Assembly (NCBI RefSeq): GCF_030316605.1
Contig: NZ_CP127039.1
Span: 1,976,289-2,040,288, forward strand
Length of the DNA stretch: 64,000 nt
Source: Spiroplasma ixodetis Y32
GTDB taxonomy: Bacteria; Bacillota_I; Bacilli_A; Mycoplasmatales; VBWQ01
Direction: 5' to 3'
The notes below the pieces were generated by a model. The model was given only the letters and a program-made list of their open reading frames with translations. It was not told where the DNA came from and searched no databases. Position numbers and translations under genes: made by a program. Within the stretch, counting starts at the first letter, position 1, and each line of letters starts with the position of its first letter. Positions 10,048 through 18,276 of this stretch are shown one piece after another.

Positions 10048-10696
10048 ATTAATTTTTAAAAAAGAAACTCATCAATATTTTTTAAAAGATAAAGAATTAA
10101 TATCAGTTTCTAGAATTATTGATAATTATTTAGGTTTTGGTTATAGTCATATAGCCCCAGAAGTATTAAAAAATGCTTCAGTTCGTGGTAAATGAGTTCA
10201 TAAACTTAATGAATTATATTTACAAAATATTAATGAAGAAAATATTATTAATAATTTATTAAAAAAATTAAAACCAGTAACAAATTCAATAAATTATTCT
10301 TATTGTAAAAAATCACTAATATTTTTAAAAGAAAAATTTAAAGATAAAAATAATTATGAATTTATTATTGAAAGACCTATTACTGATACTTTAGTTGCAG
10401 GAACACCAGATTTAGTTTATTTAGATAAAAAAGAAAATAAATATTATTTAGTTGATTATAAAACATATGCTTGTATTGATGAAGATAAATTAAAAAGAAT
10501 TAAATTACAATTAACTGCTTATTATTGTATGTTACTTGCTAATGGTATATTCCCATCTAATAAAACTTATGTTTATTTAACTAATAAAAATAGTCAAGAA
10601 GAAATAGAAATTGAAATAACAAATGAATTATTACTTGAATGATTTAAGGTAAAAACAAAATATTTTAAAGGAGAAAATAAAAATGAAAATAAATAA
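10040..10696 (+). CDS. RecE-like PD-(D/E)XK exonuclease
   Basis: A 218-residue protein with the phage RecB/RecE-type nuclease pattern: FEFI-type beta strands, then AGTPDLVYLD (catalytic Asp), then YYLVDYKTY (D-x-K of the PD-(D/E)XK core, about residues 150-160), followed by KLQLTAYYCML, the QxxxY motif of the RecB nuclease family. N-terminal VSRIIDNYLGFG is also typical. Together with recT 350 bp downstream it would form a two-component recombination system: 5'-3' resection by this enzyme, then annealing by RecT. The pairing is inferred from context. Confidence 0.75.
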
Positions 10697-10853
10697 ATTT
10701 AATGAACAAGAAATAGGAAAAATTAAAGAAAATATTAAATATTTAAATGAATTATTAGAAGATGCACATGATGAAGTAATTGAATTTGAAATTAGAAAAC
10801 AAATTAAATATGAATTAAGTTTATTAAAAACAAGGATAAATAAATATGAATAA
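10683..10853 (+). CDS. Prophage hypothetical protein, 56 aa
   Basis: The ATG overlaps the end of the nuclease gene, and AAAGGAG lies 12 nt upstream inside that gene. The product is highly charged and helical throughout (EIGKIKENIKYLNELLEDAHDE), consistent with a short coiled coil. No family is recognised. Confidence 0.55.
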   Translation: MKINKFNEQEIGKIKENIKYLNELLEDAHDEVIEFEIRKQIKYELSLLKTRINKYE

Positions 10854-10959
10854 ATGTAAAAAATGTAATAAAAGAATCTGATTAAGTAAAAATTGATGTA
10901 TGAATTGTTTAGAAAAAATAGTTGATGAAATAGTAAGTAAGGATGATAATCATGGATAA
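10846..10959 (+). CDS. Prophage zinc-ribbon microprotein, 37 aa
   Basis: MNKCKKCNKRIWLSKNWCMN carries CxxC and CxxC pairs, so it is a likely zinc-binding peptide. Start and stop overlap the neighbouring genes (ATGAATAA and ATGGATAA junctions), typical of coupled phage early genes. Two TGA Trp codons are used. Function unknown. Confidence 0.5.
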
Positions 10960-11059
10960 ATCAATTTTAATTTTATTAAAACATATAGGCAAAATTAATA
11001 AAAAATTAGATGAAATTTTAGAAATATTAAATAAAAAAGGAGAAGAAAATAATGAGTAA
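10952..11059 (+). CDS. Prophage hypothetical peptide, 35 aa
   Basis: A short amphipathic helix (ILILLKHIGKINKKLDEILE) overlapping the genes on both sides. Its 3' end contains the AAAAGGAGAAG ribosome site for recT, so its translation may serve to couple recT expression. It may be a leader peptide rather than a functional protein. Confidence 0.4.
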   Translation: MDKSILILLKHIGKINKKLDEILEILNKKGEENNE

Positions 11060-11870
11060 TAATAAAAATGAATTAAAAATTCCTAATTTTATTAAAAGTA
11101 ATAAAGAAGAATATGTAAAATTTAGAAATTATTATGAAATGATTATAAATTCTAGTAAAGATTTAAGAAATATGAATACACAAAGTTTAATTAATGCCTT
11201 AATTAATTTATATAAATTAAATCTTTCTATTAATCCAATTAAAAAAGAATTAGCATTAATACCTTATGGTGATGAATTACAAGTTCAAATTCAAGAAGAT
11301 GGTTGATTAACATTATTACAAAGAACTGGATTAGTAATTGATTTTCAAAGAGAAAAAATAACATCAGCACATAAATTTAATCAAGAAAATAATAAATGAG
11401 AAATTAATCCAGCATTAATTTTTGAAAGAAAAACAATTACTACAATTGGTTATTATTGTTATATTTCACTTTTAGATAAAAATGGTAAAATTAATAATTT
11501 TTATAAAGGTATGACTGTTGAAGAATGTCAAGAATGAAGAAAAAAATTTAGTAAAACTAAGCGTGAAGATAGTCCTTGAAATACTAGTTTTGACCAAATG
11601 GCTTTAAAAACAGTAGTTAAAGCATTAATTCGTGAAATTAATAAAACACCAATTATAGTATTAAATAATCAAGATGATATTAATTTAGCACTTCAATTAG
11701 ACCAAGGTGTAGTAATTAATGAAGAAACAATTGCTTATAAAGATAATACTGGTGATGACGTTAAAATTATTAATTCAAATAATATTGATAATACTGATTT
11801 AAATTCTGCTTTATCTAAATTAAAAGAATTAGAAAAAGAAGAAGAAATTATAGAAAATTTTGAAGTTTAA
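11052..11870 (+). CDS. recT: RecT-family single-strand annealing protein
   Basis: A 272-residue protein. The RecT core is visible: NALINLYKLNLSINPIKKEL, LIPYGDELQVQIQEDGWLTLL, and the diagnostic SPWNTSFDQMALKTVVKALI near residues 175-195, which matches the family motif of an xPW segment followed by MAxKT and a basic helix. The C-terminal 60 residues are acidic, as usual. It anneals complementary single strands exposed by an exonuclease, here most likely the product at 10040. TGA Trp codons are present throughout. Confidence 0.88.
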
Positions 11871-11886
11871 TAAAAGGTAATTGAAT

Positions 11887-12012
11887 ATGAAAAAAGAAAA
11901 ATTAGTTAATTATATTAGAAAAAAACAACAAAAATATGAAGGTACAGAAATAGATTTAGTACTTGATATTTTATTACAAAAAATCAATGATGGAGTTTTT
12001 GATAATGAATAA
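11887..12012 (+). CDS. Prophage hypothetical peptide, 41 aa
   Basis: ATG 16 nt after the recT stop, with AAAAGGT upstream. A charged, helical small protein (KEKLVNYIRKKQQKYEG). Its 3' end overlaps the next ORF by eight bases (GATAATGAATAA). No family is recognised. Confidence 0.5.
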   Translation: MKKEKLVNYIRKKQQKYEGTEIDLVLDILLQKINDGVFDNE

Positions 12013-12133
12013 AGAAACGTTAATTACTTGATTAAATAAACAAATTAGTATTTGCTTATGTGATTCTTTAAAAGAAGCTGGCAAACTTACTGCTTATTAT
12101 AAAGTACTTGAATTTATAGAAAAGGAAGAATAA
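12005..12133 (+). CDS. Prophage hypothetical peptide, 42 aa
   Basis: The start overlaps the preceding stop. MNKETLITWLNKQISICLCD opens a small protein with two Cys separated by one residue and a helical C-terminus. No family is recognised; the coupled arrangement supports its being translated. Confidence 0.5.
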
Positions 12134-12136
12134 ATA

Positions 12137-12289
12137 ATGAAATTATTTTATATCTTATTAAGAATATTAATCTTACCATTATTTTTATTATTTTCTTTAA
12201 TCTCTATTCCTTATAATTTACTAGCATTTATTTTATTTGGAAAATTTAAAATTCAGTTTGAAATGACATGAAAAGAGGAAAGTAAATAA
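12137..12289 (+). CDS. Small prophage membrane protein, 50 aa
   Basis: MKLFYILLRILILPLFLL followed by a second hydrophobic stretch gives one long or two short membrane spans, with a polar C-terminal tail. It is placed between the recombination genes and another membrane peptide. Possibly a holin-like or superinfection protein; no sequence evidence fixes the role. Confidence 0.5.
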
Positions 12290-12402
12290 TGCCATGATGA
12301 GGAATATTATTAATAGTAATAGTTAGTACACCAGTTGCCATAATATCATTATTTTGATTAGTTGTTCTTATTTTAGGAGCAATAGCAATAATAAAAGATT
12401 AA
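12289..12402 (+). CDS. Small prophage membrane protein, 37 aa
   Basis: The ATG shares a base with the preceding stop (TAATG). MPWWGILLIVIVSTPVAI and the following hydrophobic run form one transmembrane helix with almost no soluble part. Trp residues are encoded by TGA. Confidence 0.5.
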
Positions 12403-12418
12403 ATGAAATGATAGGCAT

Positions 12419-12479
12419 TTGACATATATCCTTTCTAACTCCTATTCCCTATTTTTTATTTTTTCTTAAAATATGTCAA
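12419..12479 (+). repeat. 9-bp inverted repeat around a pyrimidine-rich loop
   Basis: TTGACATAT (12419-12427) and ATATGTCAA (12471-12479) are perfect inverses, separated by a 43-nt stretch rich in C and T on the plus strand. The first arm contains TTGACA but has no good -10 partner. It sits just upstream of the hammerhead motif; its role is unknown. Confidence 0.35.
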
Positions 12480-12501
12480 TGTAAGTCCTAATTATTATAC
12501 A

Positions 12502-12582
12502 GAACGAAACTATAGAATTATTACAAATTTGGATAACATTATAATTCTATAGTCCACCGTTTATTACGGTGCTGATGAGTTC
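12502..12582 (+). ncRNA. Type II hammerhead ribozyme
   Basis: All core elements occur in order. Stem II 5' strand GAAC (12502-12505) is followed by GAAA (12506-12509). Stem III is 12 perfect base pairs (12510-12521 with 12541-12552) around a 19-nt loop. GUC ends at 12554, the predicted cleavage point. Stem I is CACCG/CGGUG with a 7-nt loop (12555-12571). CUGAUGA is at 12572-12578, and the stem II 3' strand GUUC at 12579-12582. The A15.1-U16.1 and C15.2-G16.2 pairs are present, as is the G10.1-C11.1 pair closing stem II. The open helix is II, hence type II. The RNA lies 18 nt before the start of the next phage gene, with its ribosome site immediately after stem II. Self-cleavage would separate the upstream transcript from a short 5' leader on that gene. 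Confidence 0.88.
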
Positions 12583-12600
12583 ATAAAAGGAAGTGAAATA

Positions 12601-12858
12601 ATGAGAAATATTAGAACTGAATGATTTTATAATGAAAAAAGTCCAAAAGAAATAAAATGTCCAACAGTAGGATTATTAAAAAATAAAGAAGATGCTTTAT
12701 GTTATTTATTAGCATTAAATTTATATCCAAAATTATATCCACAAGATATTTTTTATAGTTATATTTTAGAAAATCAGCAAACTGGATATTTAATTATTTG
12801 TGGTAATAATAGAGATACTATTGGACATATGAAATTTAAATTTATAAAAGGAGAATAA
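12601..12858 (+). CDS. Prophage hypothetical protein downstream of the ribozyme, 85 aa
   Basis: ATG at 12601 after AAAAGGAAGTG, directly behind the hammerhead. The product has a mixed alpha/beta composition (GLLKNKEDALCYLLALNLYP, then TGYLIICGNNRDT). No family is recognised. If the ribozyme cleaves, this gene has a processed mRNA beginning at 12555 with a 46-nt leader containing stem I and the stem II 3' strand. Confidence 0.6.
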
Positions 12859-12862
12859 ATTA

Positions 12863-13036
12863 ATGACGTTTTGATATTGATTTACACATTGATTTTACCT
12901 AAGTAAATGAGAATTGATGAACGTACCTATATGATATCAAATAGTTGCTAGTTTAATAATATTAGGCACAATTGGTTTAATTTTAGCAATTATTGGTTTA
13001 GGGTATCTAATATATTTAAAAATAAAAAGAGAATAA
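12863..13036 (+). CDS. Small Trp-rich prophage membrane protein, 57 aa
   Basis: MTFWYWFTHWFYLSKWELMN is unusually rich in Trp, most of it encoded by TGA. A long transmembrane helix follows (QIVASLIILGTIGLILAI) and a short basic tail. Size and build resemble small phage membrane or virion proteins. It starts 4 nt after the upstream stop. Confidence 0.55.
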
Positions 13037-13039
13037 AAA

Positions 13040-13879
13040 ATGCCAAATACAGAAAATTCACAATCAAATTATACTTTATTAAAATTAATAAGAACTGGAA
13101 TAGCACCATTATCAGCAATGATTGGTACATCGGCTTATTATGGTCAATTAATTGGAAATCCTATATTAGGTAGTATAAATGCTTTATTATTTTCTAAAAA
13201 ATTAGGAATTGATATATGAAATTTAAATCAAATGCCTAGCACAAAAACTAAATTATTAAATAGTTCTAAAAAAATATTATTAGGTTTAGGAACCATAGGT
13301 TTAGTTAATTATGAAAAATTTACTAATGCTGATATTAATCCTAATCCAACAGAAAGTCCAACAACGACTACAACAGTAGACCCATTTCCAGATTTATTAT
13401 TCAGTACAAATAATAACAGTATTGATAATCATTTAATGGATTGAGATACATTTATTAGTCTTAATTCATATGGTATTGCTAATTTAATTGCTGGAATTAC
13501 TGAAATAATTCCAAGTAAATTTGAAACAATTAGAAAAATAGCAAATATGGCTACTGGTGGTTGTTTAATATCAAGTGGTGTTGCTATGGGCATTAATAAT
13601 GATTTTACTAATGCTTATGCTATTCCGACAATAGTAGCAGGAGCAAGTGAAATTATCCATAATTTATTACCAATGGAAATTAATCATGTTAATACTGAAA
13701 TGCAAGAAACACCATTTACAAATGAACATGCTAATTTAATTAATAATACTGAGCAAGAATATGAAAGACAAAGACAAACTTATGGTTCAAATGATAGTAT
13801 TGATAGTTTAACTAGTGATGTTTTATATGAAAGAAGACCAGTATATGCTTCAACTACTGTACCAATAAATAGAATATAA
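13040..13879 (+). CDS. Prophage protein with several hydrophobic segments, 279 aa
   Basis: The ATG at 13040 is 3 nt past the upstream stop. Hydrophobic stretches lie near residues 15-60 and 78-92 and again around 150-220, separated by a Thr/Pro/Asn-rich spacer (PTESPTTTTTVDPFPD). The C-terminus is polar. It is the last plus-strand gene and ends at a shared terminator. I do not recognise the family; a membrane-associated late or lysis-type function is possible. Confidence 0.6.
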
Positions 13880-13902
13880 AAATGCCTTTAGTAGGCATTT
13901 TT
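13880..13902. terminator. Bidirectional terminator between convergent phage modules
   Basis: AAAATGCC pairs with GGCATTTTT around a 7-nt loop, with A and T runs on the two sides. It sits in the 24-bp gap between the last plus-strand and last minus-strand phage genes. Confidence 0.75.
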
Positions 13903-13903
13903 A

Positions 13904-14110
13904 TTAATAAATACTTTTAACTTCTGTTTGTTTATTAATAGAATTTAATTTACTTTGTAATTTATTAATTTTATTTTGTTTTTTAATTTCTTTTTTATTA
14001 GGGTCTGTTAAAGATTTACCAAATGCAACTAATGCTTTTCCTAATTTAATTAAAACATAACCTCCATTAATACATAAATTAGCAACTATAATGATTGTTG
14101 TAGTATCCAT
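13904..14110 (-). CDS. Late prophage protein, 68 aa
   Basis: AGGTGG precedes the ATG at 14108-14110. The N-terminal third is hydrophobic (TIIIVANLCINGGYVLI) and the rest is Lys-rich with a coiled-coil look (KKEIKKQNKINKLQSKLN). Last gene of the minus-strand late module. Possible holin-like or membrane-anchored accessory protein; not assigned. Confidence 0.6.
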   Translation of the reverse strand: MDTTTIIIVANLCINGGYVLIKLGKALVAFGKSLTDPNKKEIKKQNKINKLQSKLNSINKQTEVKSIY

Positions 14111-14127
14111 ATTAAATCACCACCTTT

Positions 14128-14250
14128 CTAAAATATTTGATTAATTTTTAATACAATTTTTACAATAATAAATATGACTAATCCAGCGACTGCAGAAGAT
14201 AATAAAACTCCAATTAAACCTAATATAATTTTTATAATTTTAAAAAACAT
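14128..14250 (-). CDS. Small prophage membrane peptide, 40 aa
   Basis: MFFKIIKIILGLIGVLLSSA continues into a hydrophobic run and a short basic end. It is a single-span or hairpin membrane peptide next to the fibre gene, a common place for holins. Its start overlaps the upstream stop by a few bases on the minus strand, so it is translationally coupled. Confidence 0.5.
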   Translation of the reverse strand: MFFKIIKIILGLIGVLLSSAVAGLVIFIIVKIVLKINQIF

Positions 14251-14254
14251 AATA

Positions 14255-15781
14255 TTATTCCTGTAATTCTTCTAATTTTCATACATTCCCTTTTAAATTA
14301 CCTTTTCCAGTATAAATAGTAATCCATTTTGCATGTTGAACTGATAAAATTACTATATTAGCAATATCATTAAAGGTTTGTATTGGCACACCAGCAATTT
14401 TTTTATCAGTTATAATAAATTCTTGAATAGTATAAACTGGATTATATATACTTCAAGAATAATAAACTCTATAATGTTTATTTTCTTGAAAATCATAAGT
14501 AATTTGTCAATTATCTCATTTATTTTTTTCTCTTGTTCCTACTTCTTTTCAATTTGAACTACTTGGACTTGGTTGTGGTTGTTTTTCTAATATTTCATTA
14601 ATTGCTTGTAATAATTTTTTATTTTGAGTTTTTAATATTTTATATTCATTATTTTCTAATAAATCCTTACAAAGTAATGAATTTTCTTCATCATTTAGTA
14701 AAATTTCATTTGTTTCAGTATTATATTTAAAATAATCATTTGAAAATTTTTTGTCTTTTATTTTTTCTTTTAACTCATTAATAGCACCAGCGACTGTTTT
14801 ATTAGTAGTTTCTAAAGTAGGATTTTCACTACCAATAACATTTGCTAAAAAAGCATATTGAAATTGGTCTTTATCCATTTTATCTTCTAATTTTTTATTT
14901 ATTTCTTCTTTTTTATAATAATCTGATAAATCTGCACTTCCACCAGTAGCACTAATTTTATTATTTTCATCAATAGTTATATTAGTACCAGCAATTAATT
15001 TATCTTGTTTTTTATCAACATATTCTTTATTTGTAGCATCTGTTAAAAAAGTAGGTGTACCAACATCAATTATTCTTTTATCATTAGCACTAATACCTTT
15101 ATCATCTTTTGCATTAATAAAATTAGAATTATCTTTATTAACTTCTCATAATGAATCAATATTTGCATCAACATTTAATTTTAATTTAGGTATAGTATCA
15201 CTAACATCATCTATTTTTATACCAGTACCAGCAATTATTCCCTTTTTTTGTAAAAATGTTTTATTACCAGAATCTCAAGTAATAACTCTTGTATCACTTT
15301 CATCAAAAATACTAGGAGTATTAAAATTATCTGTATTACATGAAATAGGATTATTAATTGCTTTTCTTGGTGTATGTAAATTTGCTTGTTGTAATAAATT
15401 ATATACTTCCATTAATACATAATCTGGTTCACTTGGAGGACTAATACTACTTGATAAACCATTACCACTAATAGATACACTACTTCTAATAAATGACATG
15501 CCATCAGTTAAATAATGTAAAGTCATTCTTGCTGTTGCTCTTTTAACTAAAGTTTGTTGAGTTTCATTAAGGTTTTTAAATCCTATTACTTCAATTTGAT
15601 TACCAGTAATAGTATTTATACGCTCACTTGCAATAGCAATTGCCATTCCAGTTAAATCAGTTTTATTTTCATCAGTTGTAGTTTGGTCTTCGTCAGGAAC
15701 AAACTTATAAAAAGTTTTTAAATCATCTTTTGTAATATAATTTAAATTTACATTTCAATCAATATTATTTTTGTTTTCCAT
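14255..15781 (-). CDS. Fibre- or baseplate-like late phage protein, 508 aa
   Basis: The ATG at 15779-15781 follows GGAAGG. Residues 1-170 form a mixed N-terminal domain. Residues 200-330 contain short repeats of the phage tail-fibre style: KNKTFLQKKGIIAGTGIKID, then EYVDKKQDKLIAGTNITID, then SADLSDYYKKEEINKKLEDK. The QDKL-AGTNITI unit is common in upper-baseplate and fibre shafts of Gram-positive phages. The C-terminal 130 residues form a separate domain (WQITYDFQENKHYRVYYSW). Two TGA Trp codons were needed to join the frame. A receptor-contact role is inferred from the repeats. Confidence 0.7.
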
Positions 15782-16541
15782 AATCTTTATACCTTCCATA
15801 TCCTTGTACTGCTTGTGATTTATTAACTACAAACTTATTAAGTTCTTTATCAGTTGCTCTTTTATTTAAAAGATTAACTGAATATCTGGTTCTTTCTTGT
15901 TTTTCTGATTTAGTAACTTTTTTAAGTCCACCATAATAATAATCACCAAGAATACTTCATGCGCCATGACCATCTACTGTTTTAGTTTTTACCATTTCTT
16001 CTCATACCCTTAAAGGTATATTAAAAAAGTTATAAGTTTTACTTGATGTTTTAAATTCTACTGTAGCAATGCCATATGTTTCACCTTTTAATTGTATAAT
16101 TGGTACTCACATGCCACCTGCTAATGCTAAACTTGTTAAATTAACATAAACTCCAATCATTTCTTGATAATCTTGTTCAGTTAAAGAATCCATAATAATT
16201 TCTTTACCTTGTTGCATAAACTTTTGACCAGTTAAATATTGCTTTTGTAATTGTTTAATTTTAGCAATATTATTATTAGTAATATGTGTCATGATTTTTT
16301 TATGAATTACTGGTAAATTAGTAAGTGTTTGAAGATTTTTATTAAAAGTATTTAATTCATCTTGTAACTTTCCTTTTCCTAAAGTTTTAGAGAAAATTCT
16401 AGTTTTCAATATTCCTGCTGGATTTTTTAAAAAACTATTAAATAAAGTATTATTTTTTTTAAATTTTTCTATTAATTCAGCAGTTTGCATATCACTAACA
16501 GCAGTTTCTAATATTATTCTTAAAAGTAATATAATAGGCAT
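15765..16541 (-). CDS. Late phage protein with a possible KTSC-type C-terminal domain, 258 aa
   Basis: Starts 6 nt after the capsid stop and overlaps the fibre gene by 17 bases. It begins with a hydrophobic segment (MPIILLLRIILETA). A helical, Lys-rich middle (residues 20-120) could be a coiled coil. The stretch FKTSSKTYNFFNIPLRVWEE, with a following aromatic DYYYGG, resembles the small KTSC domain. Role unknown; the position suggests a head-tail connector or internal virion protein. Confidence 0.6.
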
Positions 16542-16546
16542 TTAAA

Positions 16547-17740
16547 TTACTTCTTTTTTGTAAAAGTTACTTGTAAAGAACCATCATATAAAGTTTTACC
16601 CTCAACATTTGCACTTGTTGCTGTTAAATCTGAAAAATTAGCATTACCTTTAACATAATTAGGATTTTTAGCAATAACTGCTTTTTCTACTTCATCTGCT
16701 GTTGGAGTATCACCAGCCATAGTTATTTTTCCTAAATTAGTAAATTCAATTGCTGTTGCAATATCAATACTTGAAGTAACTGTAAATCCTTTAACTAAAT
16801 CTGGACGTAATGCTTTACCTTCTGAAACTAAAAATTTATGAAAATTCTTAACATTACCATTACTTTGTAAAACAAAAGTATTATCTTGACCACGATTAAA
16901 TGGAAATGCTAATGCTTCTTTATGAACAAGAACTGCATCACATCCTAAAAAATTAAATGATTCTTGTTTATCAATAACTCCAGCAGGATAATTTCTTCCT
17001 AATCATGGACATTCTATAATTTTAATACCACCAATTTCAACAATTTTACCATCTTTTAATGCTTGACTTGCACTATCACTACCTAATGTAGTTGTTGATA
17101 ATAATACTAATGGTTTAAAGAAACTAGATACTCATAATACATAATCTTCTTCATCTGTACCAATATATTCATCATTAATTCTTGCTTTTAAGGTTGCTAA
17201 AGTATTTGATATTTTTAATCATAATAACATTCTATAATCATCTATTTTAGGATTACTTGGTAATGCAATATTAATAATTCCATTATCTTTTGCTGTTTTA
17301 ACTGCTAATGATAATAATTTTGCAACTAAATATATTTCTACTGATTTTGCTTTTGCATCAATTCAACTTGATGCTAAACTATCTGATACAACTACATTAC
17401 CATCTTCATATCTTGCACCTAAACGTTTTAAATCAAGTGTTTCTTCTTCAAAATTAATTTCTTTTTTCTTATCTAATAAAATTTGAATTGTATTCATTGC
17501 TGTTGCATTATTTGCTCCAGCACCAGCAGTATAATCTTCAGTAATATTTCTTTTAGTAATATTATAAATAGCAGTACCAGCATCTAATTGTTCTCTATTT
17601 TCTATTGTTGCATTAATTAATGCTACTCTTTTTGATAATAAAACTTTTAAATTTTTAATATATTTTACTGATAAATCTAATTTACCAGTTGGATTACTAG
17701 GGTCATTAATTGTTGTTGATTGTGTTGTAATAATTGCCAT
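16547..17740 (-). CDS. Putative major capsid protein, 397 aa
   Basis: It lies directly downstream of a scaffold-like gene and terminase/portal genes, in the standard head-gene order. MAIITTQSTTINDPSNPTG opens the protein. The central region has the look of coat proteins: an E-loop-like AIYNITKRNITEDYTAGAGA, followed by long helices and GNVVVSDSLASSW. The C-terminal 80 residues (IAIEF..., KGNANFSDLTAT) look like a decorating Ig-like or beta domain. Assignment rests mostly on gene order, size and composition; no single diagnostic motif is present. Confidence 0.65.
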
Positions 17741-17744
17741 ATTT

Positions 17745-18260
17745 TTAACCTACCATTCCTATTTTTCTAGTATCTACTTCATCTTCTTTTTCTTCTTTAA
17801 ATTTATCTTTTATATCTAAAGAATTACTAATATTTGTATCTTTATTTTTATTAAATAAATGTGGAAAATCTTTATTTAATAATGATAATTCTTCTTCAAT
17901 ATCTTCTTTATCTCCAAGATATCTTTTTAATAAATTAATATTTTCTTGTGATAAATCATATTTTTTATAACTTTCTGAATGTCTAATTTCTCTATCTTTA
18001 TCAGTTTTTTCTTTATATAAAGCATTATATTTTTCTTCTAATTCTTTATATTTATTTTCTAAAGTTGGTTCTTTAGACTCTTCAGTTTCTGGTTCCTTTG
18101 ATTCACTTTCTACTGTTTTTAATTCATTTTCTTCGGGTTTTGATTCACTTTTTGGCTCTTTTGATTCATTTTCTTTTGGATTTAATTCAGTTTCTTCTTG
18201 TTCATCTTTTTCTTTTTCTTCCATAGTATTACCTTCTTTCATTTCATTTTCATTTAACAT
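17745..18260 (-). CDS. Putative capsid scaffolding protein, 171 aa
   Basis: The ATG at 18258-18260 is preferred over an in-frame GTG upstream because AGGTGGTGA lies 8 nt before it. The product is extremely acidic, with Glu/Lys/Ser-Pro repeats in residues 15-75 (KEPKSESKPEENELK), a coiled-coil middle (NKYKELEEKYNALYKEKTDK) and a conserved-looking tail. Acidic coiled-coil proteins just upstream of the coat gene are typical scaffolds that are lost during head maturation. Confidence 0.65.
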   Translation of the reverse strand: MLNENEMKEGNTMEEKEKDEQEETELNPKENESKEPKSESKPEENELKTVESESKEPETEESKEPTLENKYKELEEKYNALYKEKTDKDREIRHSESYKKYDLSQENINLLKRYLGDKEDIEEELSLLNKDFPHLFNKNKDTNISNSLDIKDKFKEEKEDEVDTRKIGMVG

Positions 18261-18276
18261 AATTATCACCACCTTT

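Noticed and set aside
15676..15692. A second CTGATGA on the minus strand in the fibre gene
   Set aside because: No GUC-stem I arrangement before it and no GAAA with pairing stems; it is ordinary coding sequence (TTTDENK).
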